A DNA stretch of 64,000 nt, from positions 2,356,001-2,420,000 of the forward strand of contig NC_026503.1 in NCBI RefSeq assembly GCF_000182925.2, given 5' to 3'. The first letter of the stretch is position 1. Each line of letters begins with the position of its first letter. The position numbers and the translations under genes are program-made. The DNA comes from Neurospora crassa OR74A (taxonomy: Eukaryota > Ascomycota > Sordariomycetes > Sordariales > Sordariaceae). The notes under the pieces are model-generated. The model searched no databases. It had not been told where the DNA came from and saw nothing but the letters and a program-made list of their open reading frames with translations. Below are positions 11,473 through 24,064 of this stretch, piece by piece.

Positions 11473-12187
11473 ATGTCCGACTACGGTGACCACGGTGACG
11501 ATGATCGCGAGCCTATGTAGGTTTCCAACGCCACCTACCCACCTAGTCCTTGGCATCAACCTCTACACATGATACCGCAACTCATGCGTAACGCAAGAGA
11601 TGCTAACACGTAGCCGCCAGCGACGAGCCCGCCTTCGATGAGGACCCGGATGAGTACTACGAGCCCGAACCCGAGCCCGCGGACGACGACGTAGCGGGCA
11701 GACCCGGCGACGAAGTCGACGAGGCCGAAAACGATAACAACATAGTCACTTCGGGTGACCCTAACGCGGCCGCCAACGCTGGCAAGGGCAACGAGAAATC
11801 CCACAAGGACAAGAAGATTCCCAACGACCAGCGTTCCACGACACCTTACATGACCAAGTACGAGAAAGCTCGTATCCTCGGCACACGTGCTCTGCAAATC
11901 AGGTGGGTTTCCTCATCGGTGGCGCTTGGACGACTGTAGGGACGGATTTGGGCTGACAAGGAACCACCTTTGTAGCATGAACGCGCCAGTGCTGGTTGAT
12001 CTCGAGGGTGAGACGGATCCTCTTCAAATCGCCATCAAGGAGCTGCGCGAGAAGAAGATTCCTCTGATTGTCCGTCGTTACATGCCTGATGGATAGTAAG
12101 TTGTCCTTTTCCCGGCACCTAGCCGAATACCCGCTAACATCCCTACGTAGCTACGAGGACTGGACCTGCGAGGAGCTCCTGCAGTAA
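11473..12187 (+). CDS. rpb6: RNA polymerases I, II and III shared subunit RPB6 (ABC23)
   Basis: Four exons, 11473-11516, 11621-11902, 11976-12095 and 12151-12187, give 160 aa, with every junction restoring the frame. RPB6 is one of five subunits common to all three nuclear RNA polymerases and helps anchor the clamp. The N-terminal half is an acidic, poorly conserved tail ([18 protein letters not shown]). The C-terminal half is the highly conserved fold: [19 protein letters not shown], then [34 protein letters not shown] and the terminal [12 protein letters not shown]. Branch-like GCTAAC strings precede the first and third acceptors. The last exon has only 37 nt. The gene is divergent from TFIIIA, which is notable because both act in Pol III transcription. 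Confidence 0.96.
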
Positions 12188-12757
12188 ACGGAAACCTACA
12201 AGACCCGTCAGGGGTAATAGGGGCGACCCAGTCTTTGGTCAGAAAATACACAAAATTGCATTAGCGAGGGCGTTCAGGTTGAAGTTTTATACATCATATT
12301 TGATCATTTTGGGACGGTTGGACTCGATCCAAAGGGCAACAACAAGAGCACAATGTGCTCCTCGAGTTGAATAAAGGGCCCATTCAAAAATTCACGTGCG
12401 TCTGATCAGTCATTGTCCTGTACGTTCGTGCTATTGTTCAACAGGCCTGGGCATATGAGGTATCAAGAGCCTTGTTTACGCCGCACTTTTCATGCTGATA
12501 TCTGCTTAGATTTCCTGTCGCTATTTGATAGCGAATATTCAGATCAATTAGTATGTCAATTATACAGAAAAGGAATAGAGTATAACACTCATACAAAATT
12601 ACCTACTTGAGAATCGAAGAACAGCGTTCGTGTCAAGCTTACCGCCATCCCTATCACCACGCATGTCCAGCAACATCCTTATGAACACCAGTTCTCCCAA
12701 GCTTCCCTTCCTTTCCTTCTGCGTCCCAGCACCACACACGGCTCAGCAGTCAGCACC
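12188..12757. other. Convergent 3' region, RPB6 / WSC gene
   Basis: 570 bp with no supportable gene. It is A/T-richer around 12500-12610 and should contain the two 3'UTRs. Confidence 0.5.
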
Positions 12758-14698
12758 TCACCAAGGCCCCGTCCCCCAAACCTTACACTTCGCTCCCGCA
12801 TTCTTCCCCCAATTCGCCAACGTACAATCCGCATACTGCTCCTTACACTTCAGCACCGCCCCCGCGTACGAGGTCGAATCATCCTTGCCGTACTTTCCTT
12901 CCTTGCACCCCTTGGCGTACACATCCACACAATCATCGTACTGCTCCTGGCACGCATCCAGACAGGCTGTCGAGAACGACGAGCGAGCGTATGACTTGCA
13001 CTTGCTCGAGTCCGAGTCCGTGTACAGCTTGAAGGGGTGACCGGACGAGAAAGAGGAGAGAAGGTCGTTGCAGGTTACTACGGGGAGAGGGATCCCGCCT
13101 ACGGGGGGTTTGTTGCTTTTGGGGGGGTTGCAGAGGGAGGTGGATGTTGGGATTGGGCATTTGGTGCCGGTGGTGGTGGTGCTGGTTGTGAATGTGGCCG
13201 CTTTGGTGGACGTTGGAACGGAAGTAGATGTCGGCTTGCCAGTGCTAACAGGGAGACAAGGAACCGTAATCACCGTCGTTGTCGGAACACCAGGTCCGGT
13301 AAGGGAGGGCGACGAAGGCGGCTTGTGATTCCAGAAATCCTTCTTGGAGCAGATGCCCCCCGGTTTGCTTGATCCCTTGCAGTAGGTGCTCAGGGCCGAG
13401 CACCACTCGGCAAAACCGAAGCAGTCGAGCGCCCCCGGCCATCCGGCTTGCTTGAAACAGGCGGATACTTGGAGGAAGCAGTTGGCGTGGCTGGGGAAGC
13501 AGGATTGGGGGGAGTCCCAGTCCGGCAAAGGGGAGGAACACCATTTGCCGCACTTGTACTCGCAGGTGGGCGGGAGAGTGACTGTTTCTTTGCAGATGGA
13601 GGAGGAGGAGGTGGTGGTGGTGGTGGTGGACGTGGTTGTTAAGGTAGTGGTAGGGGGTGGCGAAGTGGTGGTGGCTAGGGTGGTGGCTAGGGTGGTGGAA
13701 GTGATGGAAGTGGTGGAAGTGGTGGTGGTTGAGCTGAGGACATAAGAAGTAGTAGTCGAAGAGGGTACGTCAGAAGTCGTCGCCGTCGAGCTGGTTATGT
13801 CGGAGGTAGATTGCGAAGAAGCAACTGGAGTTGTTGATGAGGATGCTGTGACGGAAGAGCTGCTACTACTTTCTGGGGGAGGCACGTAACCACAAGGTTC
13901 GAGTGACTGAAGCTCGTTGGCGACGTAGAGGTTGAGACGAGCACGTCCGCCGCAAATCTGCGTGGAGTTTCCGTTGCAAGGGATATCGCACTCGCTATCA
14001 GGGGCGGAGAAGGTTCCGTTGCCTATGACAACACCGCACCAACACTCGCCTAGGGGTGGGTTAGGAAGTCAGCATCCAGTGCTCTCATTCACACCACATC
14101 AAGTAACAAGTTGCTACTTACCGCCAAACTCAGTCCCGGCAAACGGATACCCCCCATCCCGACAAGCTTGCAAGCACTTCTCCGTCGTCAAGGTAGACCC
14201 TTCAAGCTGATCCTGGGGATAAGCCAACGCCCTTCCGTACTCGGAATCATCAGTCCAACATCCCAAATGGTCATAATCCGCAACCGTGACCTCATCAACC
14301 GGCAAGAAAGTGGGATCCTGGTAGACGGATATGATATCAGTGCCTCCACAGACCTGCGAGGAGTTGCCGGTGCAAGGGTAGTTGCATTGCTCCTCGTCAA
14401 TCTGCTGGCCGCTGACGGTGTTGCCGCAGTAGCACACGCCGTAGTACTCTAGACCTGCGTAACGAAAGCCATTACCCTTGCAGACAGAGACGCATTTCTC
14501 GATGGTCATGTCCTGCTGGTTGAGCTGGCTGCGCAGGCTGAGGGCGTGAGGGTTGCCGGTGTCGGCGTAGCAGCCGGAGTAGATGAAAGGCTGGAAGGGG
14601 TCAAGGCAGGGAGGGAGTTCGATGGTTGTTGCACGGACACCAACGTGGACTAGGGCGATGGCTGCTAGCGCTGCAGCTCGAAGGGTGAGCGAAGCCAT
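12758..14698 (-). CDS. Secreted protein with tandem WSC domains and Cys-rich C-terminal half
   Basis: Two exons, 14698-14122 and 14049-12758, joined in phase (EFGG|ECWCG), give 622 aa. Residues 1-23 are a clear signal peptide (MASLTLRAAALAAIALVHVG). Two WSC carbohydrate-binding domains follow, about residues 38-126 and 143-236, each with the eight-cysteine pattern including YSGCYAD...CYCG...CTGNSSQVCGG and LGCWTDD...CWCG...CNGNSTQICGG. The intron splits the second one. A Ser/Thr-rich, presumably O-glycosylated linker of roughly 90 residues leads to a Cys-rich block (CEYKCGKWCSSP...CFKQAGW). A second Thr-rich linker is followed by a final Cys-rich block to the end. No transmembrane segment or GPI signal is visible after the signal peptide, so it is probably a wall or extracellular protein rather than a WSC stress sensor. 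The role is unknown. Confidence 0.85.
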
Positions 14699-17600
14699 GG
14701 TGGTGACGATTTGAATACCGTGAGAATCCCTTGGGATGGTTGGAGTGCTGCCGGGGGAAGAAGTTCAGATGCTGAGCAGCAAGAAGCAGGTTGTCTTATA
14801 TGAGAACCATGGCACTGAAGCGGTCATGGTGCGAAGAAGTCAATGCGGTATACATTCTACAAATTGCTCAGAAGCAGATGGTGTATTGAGCTCACTGACG
14901 TCCAGTCTGGAATAAACACAACGACGCCACATCACGCTGGACATCCGGTCACCGAAGCCTTTCGGACCCAAATATCGAAAGAACAGTGATATCCAATTTC
15001 TTGCTCTCGGCAAAACCCTACTACATACTTTTCCTGTCAAGGTACCTACCTGCAGCTTTAGTGGTATGGGGACTTGGATGATGGGCCATCAAACAATTGA
15101 GTACCCCATCACAATATATGAGGGTAGCAAGCTGAAGAGAAGAGTCGAAGGGACTGGTGCTCACTGAGTTTTCAACGTGTAGGAGGGAGACTTCAACGCC
15201 ATGGCGTTGTAGTAAGACAATGGCTAAGTGACTAGGCTGAGGAAACAGGTCCGAGGTTGCTGGAAATGAAGCGTTGTTCCGATATATGTATAATGAAGTC
15301 CTCGTGTTGAACTCAGTGTAAGCCCATGGCGTAGGCCATCACACTGTCACCTCACAGGGGGGCGATGTTTAATTGTCGTGGATTCCGGCACGTAATCTCA
15401 ATGTGTAAATTGTTCCCTTTTCTGCATTTGGGGCCCTAGATGTCATTCATGGTCCTTTCAGGTAATAATCACCTTCCGGCTTCACTTCAGCTGAGAGCGG
15501 GAGCAGGGGAAGACGGGACGGGACGTGATCTGATCTGATCCGATCCGATGCTTTCCGGCTCTCTGTTGTAGAGGTAGGATTATTGAAGACTTGCAAGTTT
15601 CTATTGAGAGGTCTAGGTCATACTTCTACAAATTCAATGTGATTTTGTACAAAAGGAGAAAGTCATGATGTTATTGTAGGGGAGCTGAGGAGGAGGAGCT
15701 GCAATAACTGATAAGGGTTTTGGATGAACGTCCTGCCCCTATATCTTGCTGTCATAGGAAACGGGTACCTGCATGCGGTCCATCTACAATACGAAGTTGG
15801 TTTGTTTGGTCAGTCCAGTTCGATGATGGGTTGAAGAGGGAAGTTTTGAAGCTCTTATTGCCCCCCCCCTCCCTCCCCTTTCCCCCACGAGAAAAATCAT
15901 CCTCCGTTCAAAGCAACATAGGACAATGACAAGGGTTCGTAGCGCCACAGAAGCCTTCATTGTATATCCTTTATACCTCTCGCCGTCTCCTTCAACGCCT
16001 TTGAGGCTAGATGATATCAGTCTCACGGCGTTACGCGATTCTTACTTTTCAACTTCCTTAATTGCCATCTTCAACTTCGCATTCTCATCTTTATTTCTGT
16101 ATGGATATTGAGTTGCAGCTGTTAATTTAATCCAGGGGCCATCAACGGCTACAACCTTTAAGAAGTACTACGCAATGACCATTGGAATAAAGGAGTAAGA
16201 AGCCAACCATATACCATTAACGATGTCCTGATCTCACCATATCACGGCTTCAAGCTTGGAGACATCTATATGCCCAGACTACCATTACATGTTTACCTCT
16301 CCCGAGAGCGAGAACTACAGCACGGTAATTACGATGGTTTTGAGGTCTGCTTCAGCAGCCTGACAACTACACAAATTACCCAATCTGAACATCTGCAACT
16401 GTTCGATGGGGCCAAGGGACCAAGAGCAGACTACATGGAAAATAAGGCTGTGCCCATCATCACCCGCTGGGCTGCAGAATCCTCTCGTACATGACGCGGT
16501 TTGCCCTCGAAGAAGGATGCATCGATCTGGAGTGGAAAAATTCGAGTACCGTGACGAGGCTATGCGTTCCTTCGCGGATGCCTCGTAATTCCGGAAGAAT
16601 TACTACTACTGGTTATATCATAAAAACCCAAGTTATTGTCACGAGAGCGGGAGGTGTACTGATGTTGAGACATACATTAAATAGTATTGCGCCTCTCTTC
16701 ACACTTCTCTCGGGAAAGATCGAAGAAAAAGCATAGAACCCAAACAATAAGACCAGATATCCCACCATGTCTCGATGTCAAATGTCAATCTGAAACCCTG
16801 TACCTATGCAGTAAAGACCCAAGTAAGTCTGGCGACTCTTTCCTTCATAATCACCCATGTCCAAATATCTTCTTTTTTTCTTGTGTTTTGTTTTTTGTGG
16901 TCATTTGTGGCACATGAAGATTCCTTCGAATTTCCACAACGGTAACCATTTGTCCCAAAGCAGACATTAGACAATCCCAATCCAGATATTGCTTGCCCGA
17001 ATTTGATCAGTCACAAGTTTGGCCCATAACAAGGCCGTCAACAAGGTAGTTCGCGCTAGAAAACAAACGTCGGAAAGGTTTATCAGCCACAACCTCGTGT
17101 TGTAGGGTGCCTCACTGCATACGAGGGTGATGACAAACCTCTCAGAATGGCACAGCAAGCGCGAGAAAATTTGGTAATATGGAGTTCCTCACGACACGTA
17201 ATATATAGTATATATACACAAATACCTACCTATCGACATGTCCAGCCATGCATGTCCTATGTCCCAAATTCACTTCCCCGGCTCTCCCTTTCAGTTCTCC
17301 CGGTCACCGTCGTAGCAGGCATTGCGAAACGTCAAAGAAACCCCCTGAGCAATATCAAAAGTGCAATATTGACAACGGCGAGGTGCGACAACGACGGATG
17401 ATGACGCGACAGCCGGAAAACACGGTGCGATGGCGGGATGTTTGGAAGGAGGCTGATGCGACAAACTCAGGGGGTAGGTTAGCACGTCAGGTAGTGTAGT
17501 ACCGGGGAGTGTGAAACAGAGCCGATGGAACAGTTTTTCTTGAAATTGGGAAAAGTAAAACGAAAAGCTTTGTTGAAGACTTTTGTGTCTTTGTCACCGT

Positions 17601-18109
17601 GGTGAAAGCAGTGATCGTCGACCGGGGTGTTCCCAAGCGACGGGGTTTTGGGGTCGATCGCTGCCCCGTCCTCATCTTGATCAGTGGAGCTGCGACGGTG
17701 GACGGAGAGTAACTCGTCCTTTAATATTGCAACGTAATTTCGAATTACCCCGAAACCAAGCCCTCGGATCTTTGGTCAAATTGTCGCTGAATTACAAAGG
17801 TACGCTATAAGACGTTACACGGAACATAAAGAGATTGATCAAGTACCGTAAAAGCGGTCGCCGCATGAAGAAGTTGTAAACAGCTTTTGGGACTTGTCAT
17901 GACCATTAACCATCAACGTCTGGGAGGACTGGGACCATTTGAATGAATGAATGATAAACGTGAAGAAAAACGCACAACCACTTTTAGTCCAGTCTATACT
18001 GCAAGAGGTGCTCCCCATATTACGTGATGCTAGTTTACATGAACCTCGTAAAAAAGGGAGCGCGAACAACCCTTAACTCCCATGAGAACAAGTGCAAAGA
18101 GATAGACTC
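14699..18109. other. Intergenic region, WSC gene / eIF3a
   Basis: 3.4 kb with no supportable coding gene. The left end is the WSC gene promoter and the right end the eIF3a 3' flank. It contains a short GATCT/GATCC repeat near 15526-15549, a C-rich tract at about 15860-15890, T-rich DNA near 16867-16905 and an alternating TATA stretch near 17201-17218. I find no RNA gene by eye. Confidence 0.5.
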
Positions 18110-21100
18110 TTAAGCACCCTCACGTCTCCACTTGGGAACGTACTTGCCGGGAGCACCGCTCGCCTTCAAGGGCTCCGCAGGAGGGACGTCCCTGTCATTC
18201 TCAGGACGACCGGATCCAGCTCTCTGAGGGGCGGCAGCCCTGAGAGGAGGAGCGCTCCTCTCAGGGACGGCCGCAGCATTACCACCTCCGGAGGCGGCCT
18301 TGGCAGCCTCTCTCTCACGCCAGCTGGGGCGGTTGCCGGCAAGGGCCAGGCGGGGAGGAGCAGCAGCTTCTGTCCTCTCCGCAGGGGGGGCAGCGGCACG
18401 GGGTCTTTCGGCAACGGGCTCGGCGGCAGCAGGTGCGGGAGCGGCGGTCTCTCCAGAGGCGGCCTTGGCGGCCTCGCGCTCTCTCCAGCTGGGGCGGTTG
18501 CCAGCGAGGGCAATGCGGGGAGGAGCAGCAGCCTCGGTACGCTCCGCAGCCGCGGGGGGTCTGTAAGCAGAAGGGGTCGCGGCAAGCTTCTCCTTCTCGG
18601 CCTTGCGCCTGGCCATGGCCTCCTCCTCGCGCTGTTGCTGGCGAGCAGCAATCTCGCGCAACTTCTCACGCTCCTTCTCCTTCTCCTCCTTGAGACGCTG
18701 GAGCTCCTCCCGGCGAGCCTCCAGACGCTTCCTCTCTTCCTCCTTCTCCCTGGCGGCGCGCTCCTCGGCCTCGCGGAGCTGACGCTCACGCTCCTCACGC
18801 TCGCGCTTCTCGCGGATCCTCTTCTCGCGGGCCTCCTTGCGGCGGGCGTTGATCTGCTTCTCCATCTCACGCTCGGCATCACGACGGCGCTTCTCGAACT
18901 CATCACGGCGACGCTCGTGCAGGTCAGACCTAAAGGACTCGTAGAAGGGCATGAGGCGAGTGAGACGGTGCTTAAGCTCAACATCAGCCTTGTGCTTAAG
19001 CTCAGCCTCCTTGAGAGTCTGTGCCTTGGTACGCTCGTAGGCAGCGAGATCGCGCTCGCGCTGCTTGGCGTAGTCTTCGGGGAGCTTCTTAGCCTCCTCC
19101 TTTCTGAAGGCACGCTCAAGATGATCAAGACGCTTGCCGGTGATCCGGAGCTTCTCGGCGACGCTGTTCTTCTCACGTTCGAGTTGCTGGAGCTTGATCA
19201 TGCGGATCTTGTTGCTGTCAAGGGTCTCGATGTCCTCACCCTGAAGTTCCTCAAGCTTCATATCCTTGAGGAGGGCTTCAACTTCCTTCCTCTTGATTTG
19301 CTCGCGCTCGTTGGCAAGACGCTTCGCCTCGCGGAGCTTCTGTTCCTCGGCAAGACGGGCGGCCTCAGCCTGTTGGAGGGCCTGCTCCTGGAGCAGCTTC
19401 TTGCGAGCGTTCTCCTTCTCCTTCTGGGCCTGAGCCTCAGAAGCCTTATCCTTGCGCGTCTGGATGATCTCCTTGCGAGCAAGGACCTCCTGGTGCTCCT
19501 TCTCGGCTCCAGCCTTAGCACGAGCAAGGGCCTCATCACGAGCCTTGATGCGAGCCTCGTTGAAGCTAGGATCGATATAGCGGCAGGTGGTGTAAAGAGC
19601 CTCAGCGAGGCGAGTGAGCTGAGAGCGCACAATCTGGGAGGGAGTGCTCTGGAGACGCTGTACAGAGCCAGTCTCGCTCTCGGCAGAGCCGGCAGAGGAA
19701 CCGGCGTGGACAGCCTTGGCGGAAGAGAAGACATCAGCATCGAAGCTAAGAACGCCAGTGGCGTGGTCCATGCGGATGGCGAGATCGCCCTTCTTGTTGC
19801 CGTTCATAATGAACTTCTCAATGGTGCCGCGAGTGACCTGGAAAGGCTCGGGGAATTGAGCCAAGCTCTCGACGAACTCAAGGTCGACAGTCTCATACAC
19901 CTGCGAAAGCTGCTGGAACAGGCGGGTGAGAATGACCTGCTGAAGAGGAAGGATGTACTTCTGCATCTCGGCATCGGCGCCAATCTCCGCGAGAATGGGG
20001 GAAATCTTCTGGCAAATGGAAAGAGGATGGAAGTCGACCTCGAGGATGTTGTAAAGATCGCGAATCTGGGGCTGGGCGCGGCGGAGAAGCGACTTGGAAA
20101 GGGCATCGCGGAAGAGTCCAGCACGGGTAGGAGCCTGGGCCATGCCGAGCAGGTGGGTCAAACGAGAGTTCTTGTTCTTGCGGGCCTCATCGAAGTCCAC
20201 CATGGCACCGCGAGAGCGCGAGGTGCTGATGACGGGAATGGAGAGGGCGGAGAGAATGACAAAGGTGGCAGCCCTCTGGAGGTCAGCATCGCTGCAAGCC
20301 GGGTTATCAGCCTTCTTGCTGTGGCCAGAAGCAATGAGAGCAGCAGACTGGCGCAAGAGGTTGTAGTAACGAGCCCAAGCAGCGGCGTGGAAGAGGTAGT
20401 TCTCGCCGACAAGGAAGATACGGGTGAGCTTCTCGTAGTAGTTGGCCATCATGACGTTCTTGGCGGGGCGCTTGCTGAGGCTGAGGAGGGTGTGGATATC
20501 CTCAACACTGCGGAAAGCCTCCTGCCAGAGCTCGAGCTCAACGGCGACGTTGAGCTGCTGGAAACGGGTCTCAAGGTGACGCTGAAGAGTATCGGGGTCG
20601 TTCAGGTTGATGGCGTGCATCTGGGCCGAGTACTTGGCGGCGGTCTGGACATGGTTGCGGAGAAGCTCGCAGAGGCGGCGGAACTCGGTCTTGCGGGTGT
20701 ACTTGAGGCAGAAGTCGAAAGCCTGCATAGCGGTGCTCTGATAGAGAACCTCGAGGCGGGCATTGTTCCTGAGAATGTCAAGAACAGTGCGGTAAGCCTC
20801 CCAAAGGAACTTCAGCCAAGGAGTGACGATAGCGCGGTCGGTGCGGTCGCGAGACTGCTCACCGGAAACGGTAGCGAGCAGGATGGACTCGGGGGTCTCG
20901 CTGGCCTCGAGATCGTCGATGTTGGAGGTGGTGGCCTCGATGCTGGACTGGACCTCGTCGGCCTTGGCCTGGGCAGCAGTGACCTTCTCGGCGGCGAGCT
21001 CGATGAACTTCTTGAGAACCAACTCGATGGTGGCGACGTTGGTGTTCTGGGCGATGTTCTTGTACTGGTAGAGGGCGTCCTTGGCGAGCTTGCCCTTCTT

Positions 21101-21521
21101 CTGCTCGACGGAGAGCTCGACGAGTAGGAGCATGACGGGCTCCAGGGAGGCGATGGGGACATTGCGGGAGCGCTTCGAGGTGATGTGCTCGTGGAGCAGG
21201 GTCAGGGCGGCGGGGGCCTGGTTGACCCCGATGAGCTCGTGGGCGCGCTTGAGAACATTCTCAGGCTTTTGGTGAGGTGGGGGAGGCTGTTGATGATCAG
21301 TAATGGTCACCACGGGTCACAACACACGACGACACTTGGTGGTGAGCGGGACAGGCGGGGAGCGGGGGTGGTCGAGGGTTGAAGGGGGGGGTGGAGGGCA
21401 GGGTGGGCGGTGATGAGGTTAGGTGACGATGGAGTTGGCTTTCCAGTCAAAGGAGGGGCAGAAGATTATATGAACTCGAAGCCATAACCATAAGGCTATG
21501 GCTGTATTCCCAACTCACCAT
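18110..21521 (-). CDS. tif32: Translation initiation factor eIF3 subunit a (Tif32/Rpg1)
   Basis: eIF3a is the large scaffold of the eIF3 complex on the 40S ribosomal subunit. The main exon is 21286-18110. The N-terminal half is helical; a PCI domain spans roughly residues 320-495 ([20 protein letters not shown] through [12 protein letters not shown]). A long charged coiled coil from about 540 to 900 includes [20 protein letters not shown] and the spectrin-like Arg/Glu-rich part. The C-terminus has two near-identical blocks containing [20 protein letters not shown] and ends in [12 protein letters not shown]. No ATG exists in this exon before the conserved N-terminus: a stop lies upstream of [18 protein letters not shown]. 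The best model places ATG at 21521-21519, directly followed by donor GTGAGTTG, with acceptor CATCAACAG ending at 21287. That 232-nt intron yields [12 protein letters not shown] and a 1059-aa protein. The long open frame on the opposite strand is a composition shadow. Confidence 0.93.
21287..21518 (-). other. Intron separating the eIF3a start codon from its coding sequence
   Basis: The donor GTGAGTTG directly abuts an ATG. The acceptor CATCAACAG is preceded by a TACTGAT branch-like string. Splicing joins ATG to CCT in phase 0, giving MPPPPHQ. This is inferred from splice signals and from the lack of any other in-frame ATG; it is not proven. Confidence 0.75.
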
Positions 21522-24064
21522 GATGGGCAACTCCTCGGCACTTGGCTAATCTGGAGGAGATATGGATAAAGTGGTGATAGGGGACGCGGCGCGCAAAGCA
21601 GCACGTAGAAATGCTGGAGACTTTGGCTGAGGCTGCGCTGTCCAGGACGATTTTTTCGCCTCGTGGAGAAGTTCAGTTCGTTGCCAGCCAAAAAAGCCCT
21701 GGCCAAGGCTAGAGGCTCGATTTTGCTGAGGAGCACTTTGTGGGCTGGGATGATGCGGGACAGTCACGTGATGCAGCTTATCGAGCACGTCGCTGCGACA
21801 ACAACTCAGAGGCGTGAAGTGCAAGTTGTTGTGCGAATGGATGTTTGGTCACTTCTGTAGCAATGGGGATTGACTGAGATGCAATTATTTTCTTGATCTT
21901 AACCGTGATCTGCTGTGAGGCTATTGTGCACAATGGTAAAAAGGTTGGATTGTCGCAAAGGGCAAGTGGGATGTTCTGCCATCTTGGCGTCTGGTGCTGT
22001 CCAGTCTGGTGTACACTAGAAAGGAGCTCCATGGTGTGTGTGCACAGCGGCTTTTGTTCTTTCTTTGTGCCCGAGTTCCCAGCCCGCTGGCGACGGGCGT
22101 TCTTCTCTGCCGGGCCACGGACCCCCGCCTTGACCGATGACGGACCGTCGGCGGTCTTGCCAAGCTTTCTCACGGCTGTCATCGACGAAATTGCACTTTG
22201 AGGCTTAGTTGGAACTTGGAACAGAATCGTGGTGCGAACTTCGGTCGAGTATTGAGAAGATAATCCCCAGTAAGAACATATATCCTCCTAAAAGGCATAT
22301 GATATCGCTGCTTGAACTGCTAGAGTGGCTGCAAACTCTTCTCCTGTAGCTGAATGCACACCAGCAACTGCATAGGACTTCACGGTCTGTGATTACTGTA
22401 GTGTACATACATACATACATACATACATGCAGAAACAGGAGGCTCTCCTCTGTACCCTCGTCGTCCCACCCAGAGCGTTCAAGCTCGCGTCCATCATCGG
22501 TCGGAGCAAGTGGGCACCCACCCAATGGCGCCATTCCCAATCCCGTCCGGAGATGCCTGCTGAGCCGGGGTGGTTCCGCTAGACCATCAAAGGGGGGACG
22601 ATAAAGTGGGGGCGGAACCCGTCGTGTTCTGACTGCCCTGCATTTGCCATTCTTGCTGCAGCTTTCATGCACAGCAGCACCGACAGATCCAAAAAAGGTC
22701 CCGTCGGTTGGTCGGACTAGTCCTGTCCCTGCCTATCCAGCGGCGGTGGCAGCAGTCCATCTTCAACGGCCTCCATCGTGCTTTTCTTTTCCTAGATCTT
22801 GACCTCCAGTCCCGCTTCCAGAAGCTTGCAACAATGTCAATCACAATGGCACGGATGGGGCAGGACAATAGGGAGGCCGGCACCTCATCCTGAATGCGGA
22901 GCTCGTGGTGATACTTGCTATCTTGTCTTGATACTAACTCGTCTGCACCCATTCCGTCTACGGTCGTAGTTAGTGTCGAGTTAATCTAACCAAACCCTGC
23001 TAAGCGACCCCCTGGTCCGTCTCATTTGCACTTGGCCCTTTTTTTCCTCGTCGCCCTGGGTTGCTTTGGCTGCCCAGAAGAGGAGTGCAGCACCGAAAGC
23101 GACCAGCATTGCAGCAGTGCAAGTGCAGGTAAAAGCGCAGCACTGCAGCAGGCCAAGCAGGGGGAGACTGGGGCGTCCATGCCTGCTGGGGAATTGCACG
23201 GACTGCACCCGCCTACCGAACCGTTCCCTGCTGCGCTGCTACTGGTTCTACAGGCTGCGCACTGACCCCCGTCGCGGTCCGGGGCCCGCCAGTGGCACTG
23301 AAGGAATGAAGGAACTTCCATATGGGCGCCCCTTCTCTTCCCAAGACTTGCTATTAGGAATCGTCAATCGTGTGTCGGTCCTAAGCATTCCTGGCATCGT
23401 TGTCCGCAATTCCTCCCTCTCTTCAATCCTCGGGACAGTCAATGATCCATTTGCGCCTTCTCCGACCCTTCGCTTAACCCAACTATCGACTGTCGACATC
23501 ATCACCTTTTCCCCGTTGCGTGCCAGGAGGTTGCCCTTTACCAAGAGTATCTGGTATGTATTCGCGATTTCTGATCGTTCCCTCTGCTTGCCGCAATTTT
23601 TCCAATTGCTCCATCGCGGCCGTCGCCCTTCATTTTTCACGTCTGGCACCTCCGTCCGTCCCCTTCGTGGCCGCCTAATCGCCAGCCGTCAGTAGCAAGG
23701 ACAGAGGACCGCCGGGGGAGAAGTCCGAACTCCAACTCTTTTTCCATCTCGCCCTCACCCCCCCGACACGAGCAAGCATCAGCGCGACCCCGACCACCGA
23801 CTGGAGTGAATGAATGGCGATTGACGACGACATCTGAACAACACGGCTGACACGACATGTCTAAACAGCTTAATTCCTATCGTTAAAGACCCACAGCACC
23901 ACCGACCCCGAGTTCTACTTGCGACCCTTCCTCACCACCAAGCCTGTCCGAACTACTAGTTGTCGGCTTTTGTCGCAGCACCATTGTCGCCCACGTCCCC
24001 GACGACACTCCAACACTCCTTTAATTCCCACCCTGGAGTCGAGGCTTCGATAATATCAGCCAAA
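21522..24064. promoter_or_regulatory. Divergent intergenic region, eIF3a / G-gamma
   Basis: 2.5 kb between divergent start codons. No coding gene is supportable. It contains an ACAT microsatellite at 22404-22428 and pyrimidine-rich DNA from about 23440 to 24000, upstream of the G-gamma start, which fits a long leader. Any promoter elements would lie here for both genes. Confidence 0.5.
22404..22428 (+). repeat. ACAT tetranucleotide microsatellite
   Basis: About six tandem ACAT units lie in non-coding DNA between the eIF3a and G-gamma genes. Confidence 0.9.

Noticed and set aside
13037-13745. Val/Gly-rich plus-strand frames opposite the WSC gene
   Set aside because: They are the reverse strand of the Thr-rich linker codons and have no features of their own.
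18092-21127. A 1011-codon open frame on the plus strand opposite eIF3a
   Set aside because: It is Leu/Gly/Ser-rich and its frame mirrors the Lys/Glu/Arg-rich codons of eIF3a. It has no domain, while the minus-strand protein is clearly a conserved family member. It is a composition shadow.
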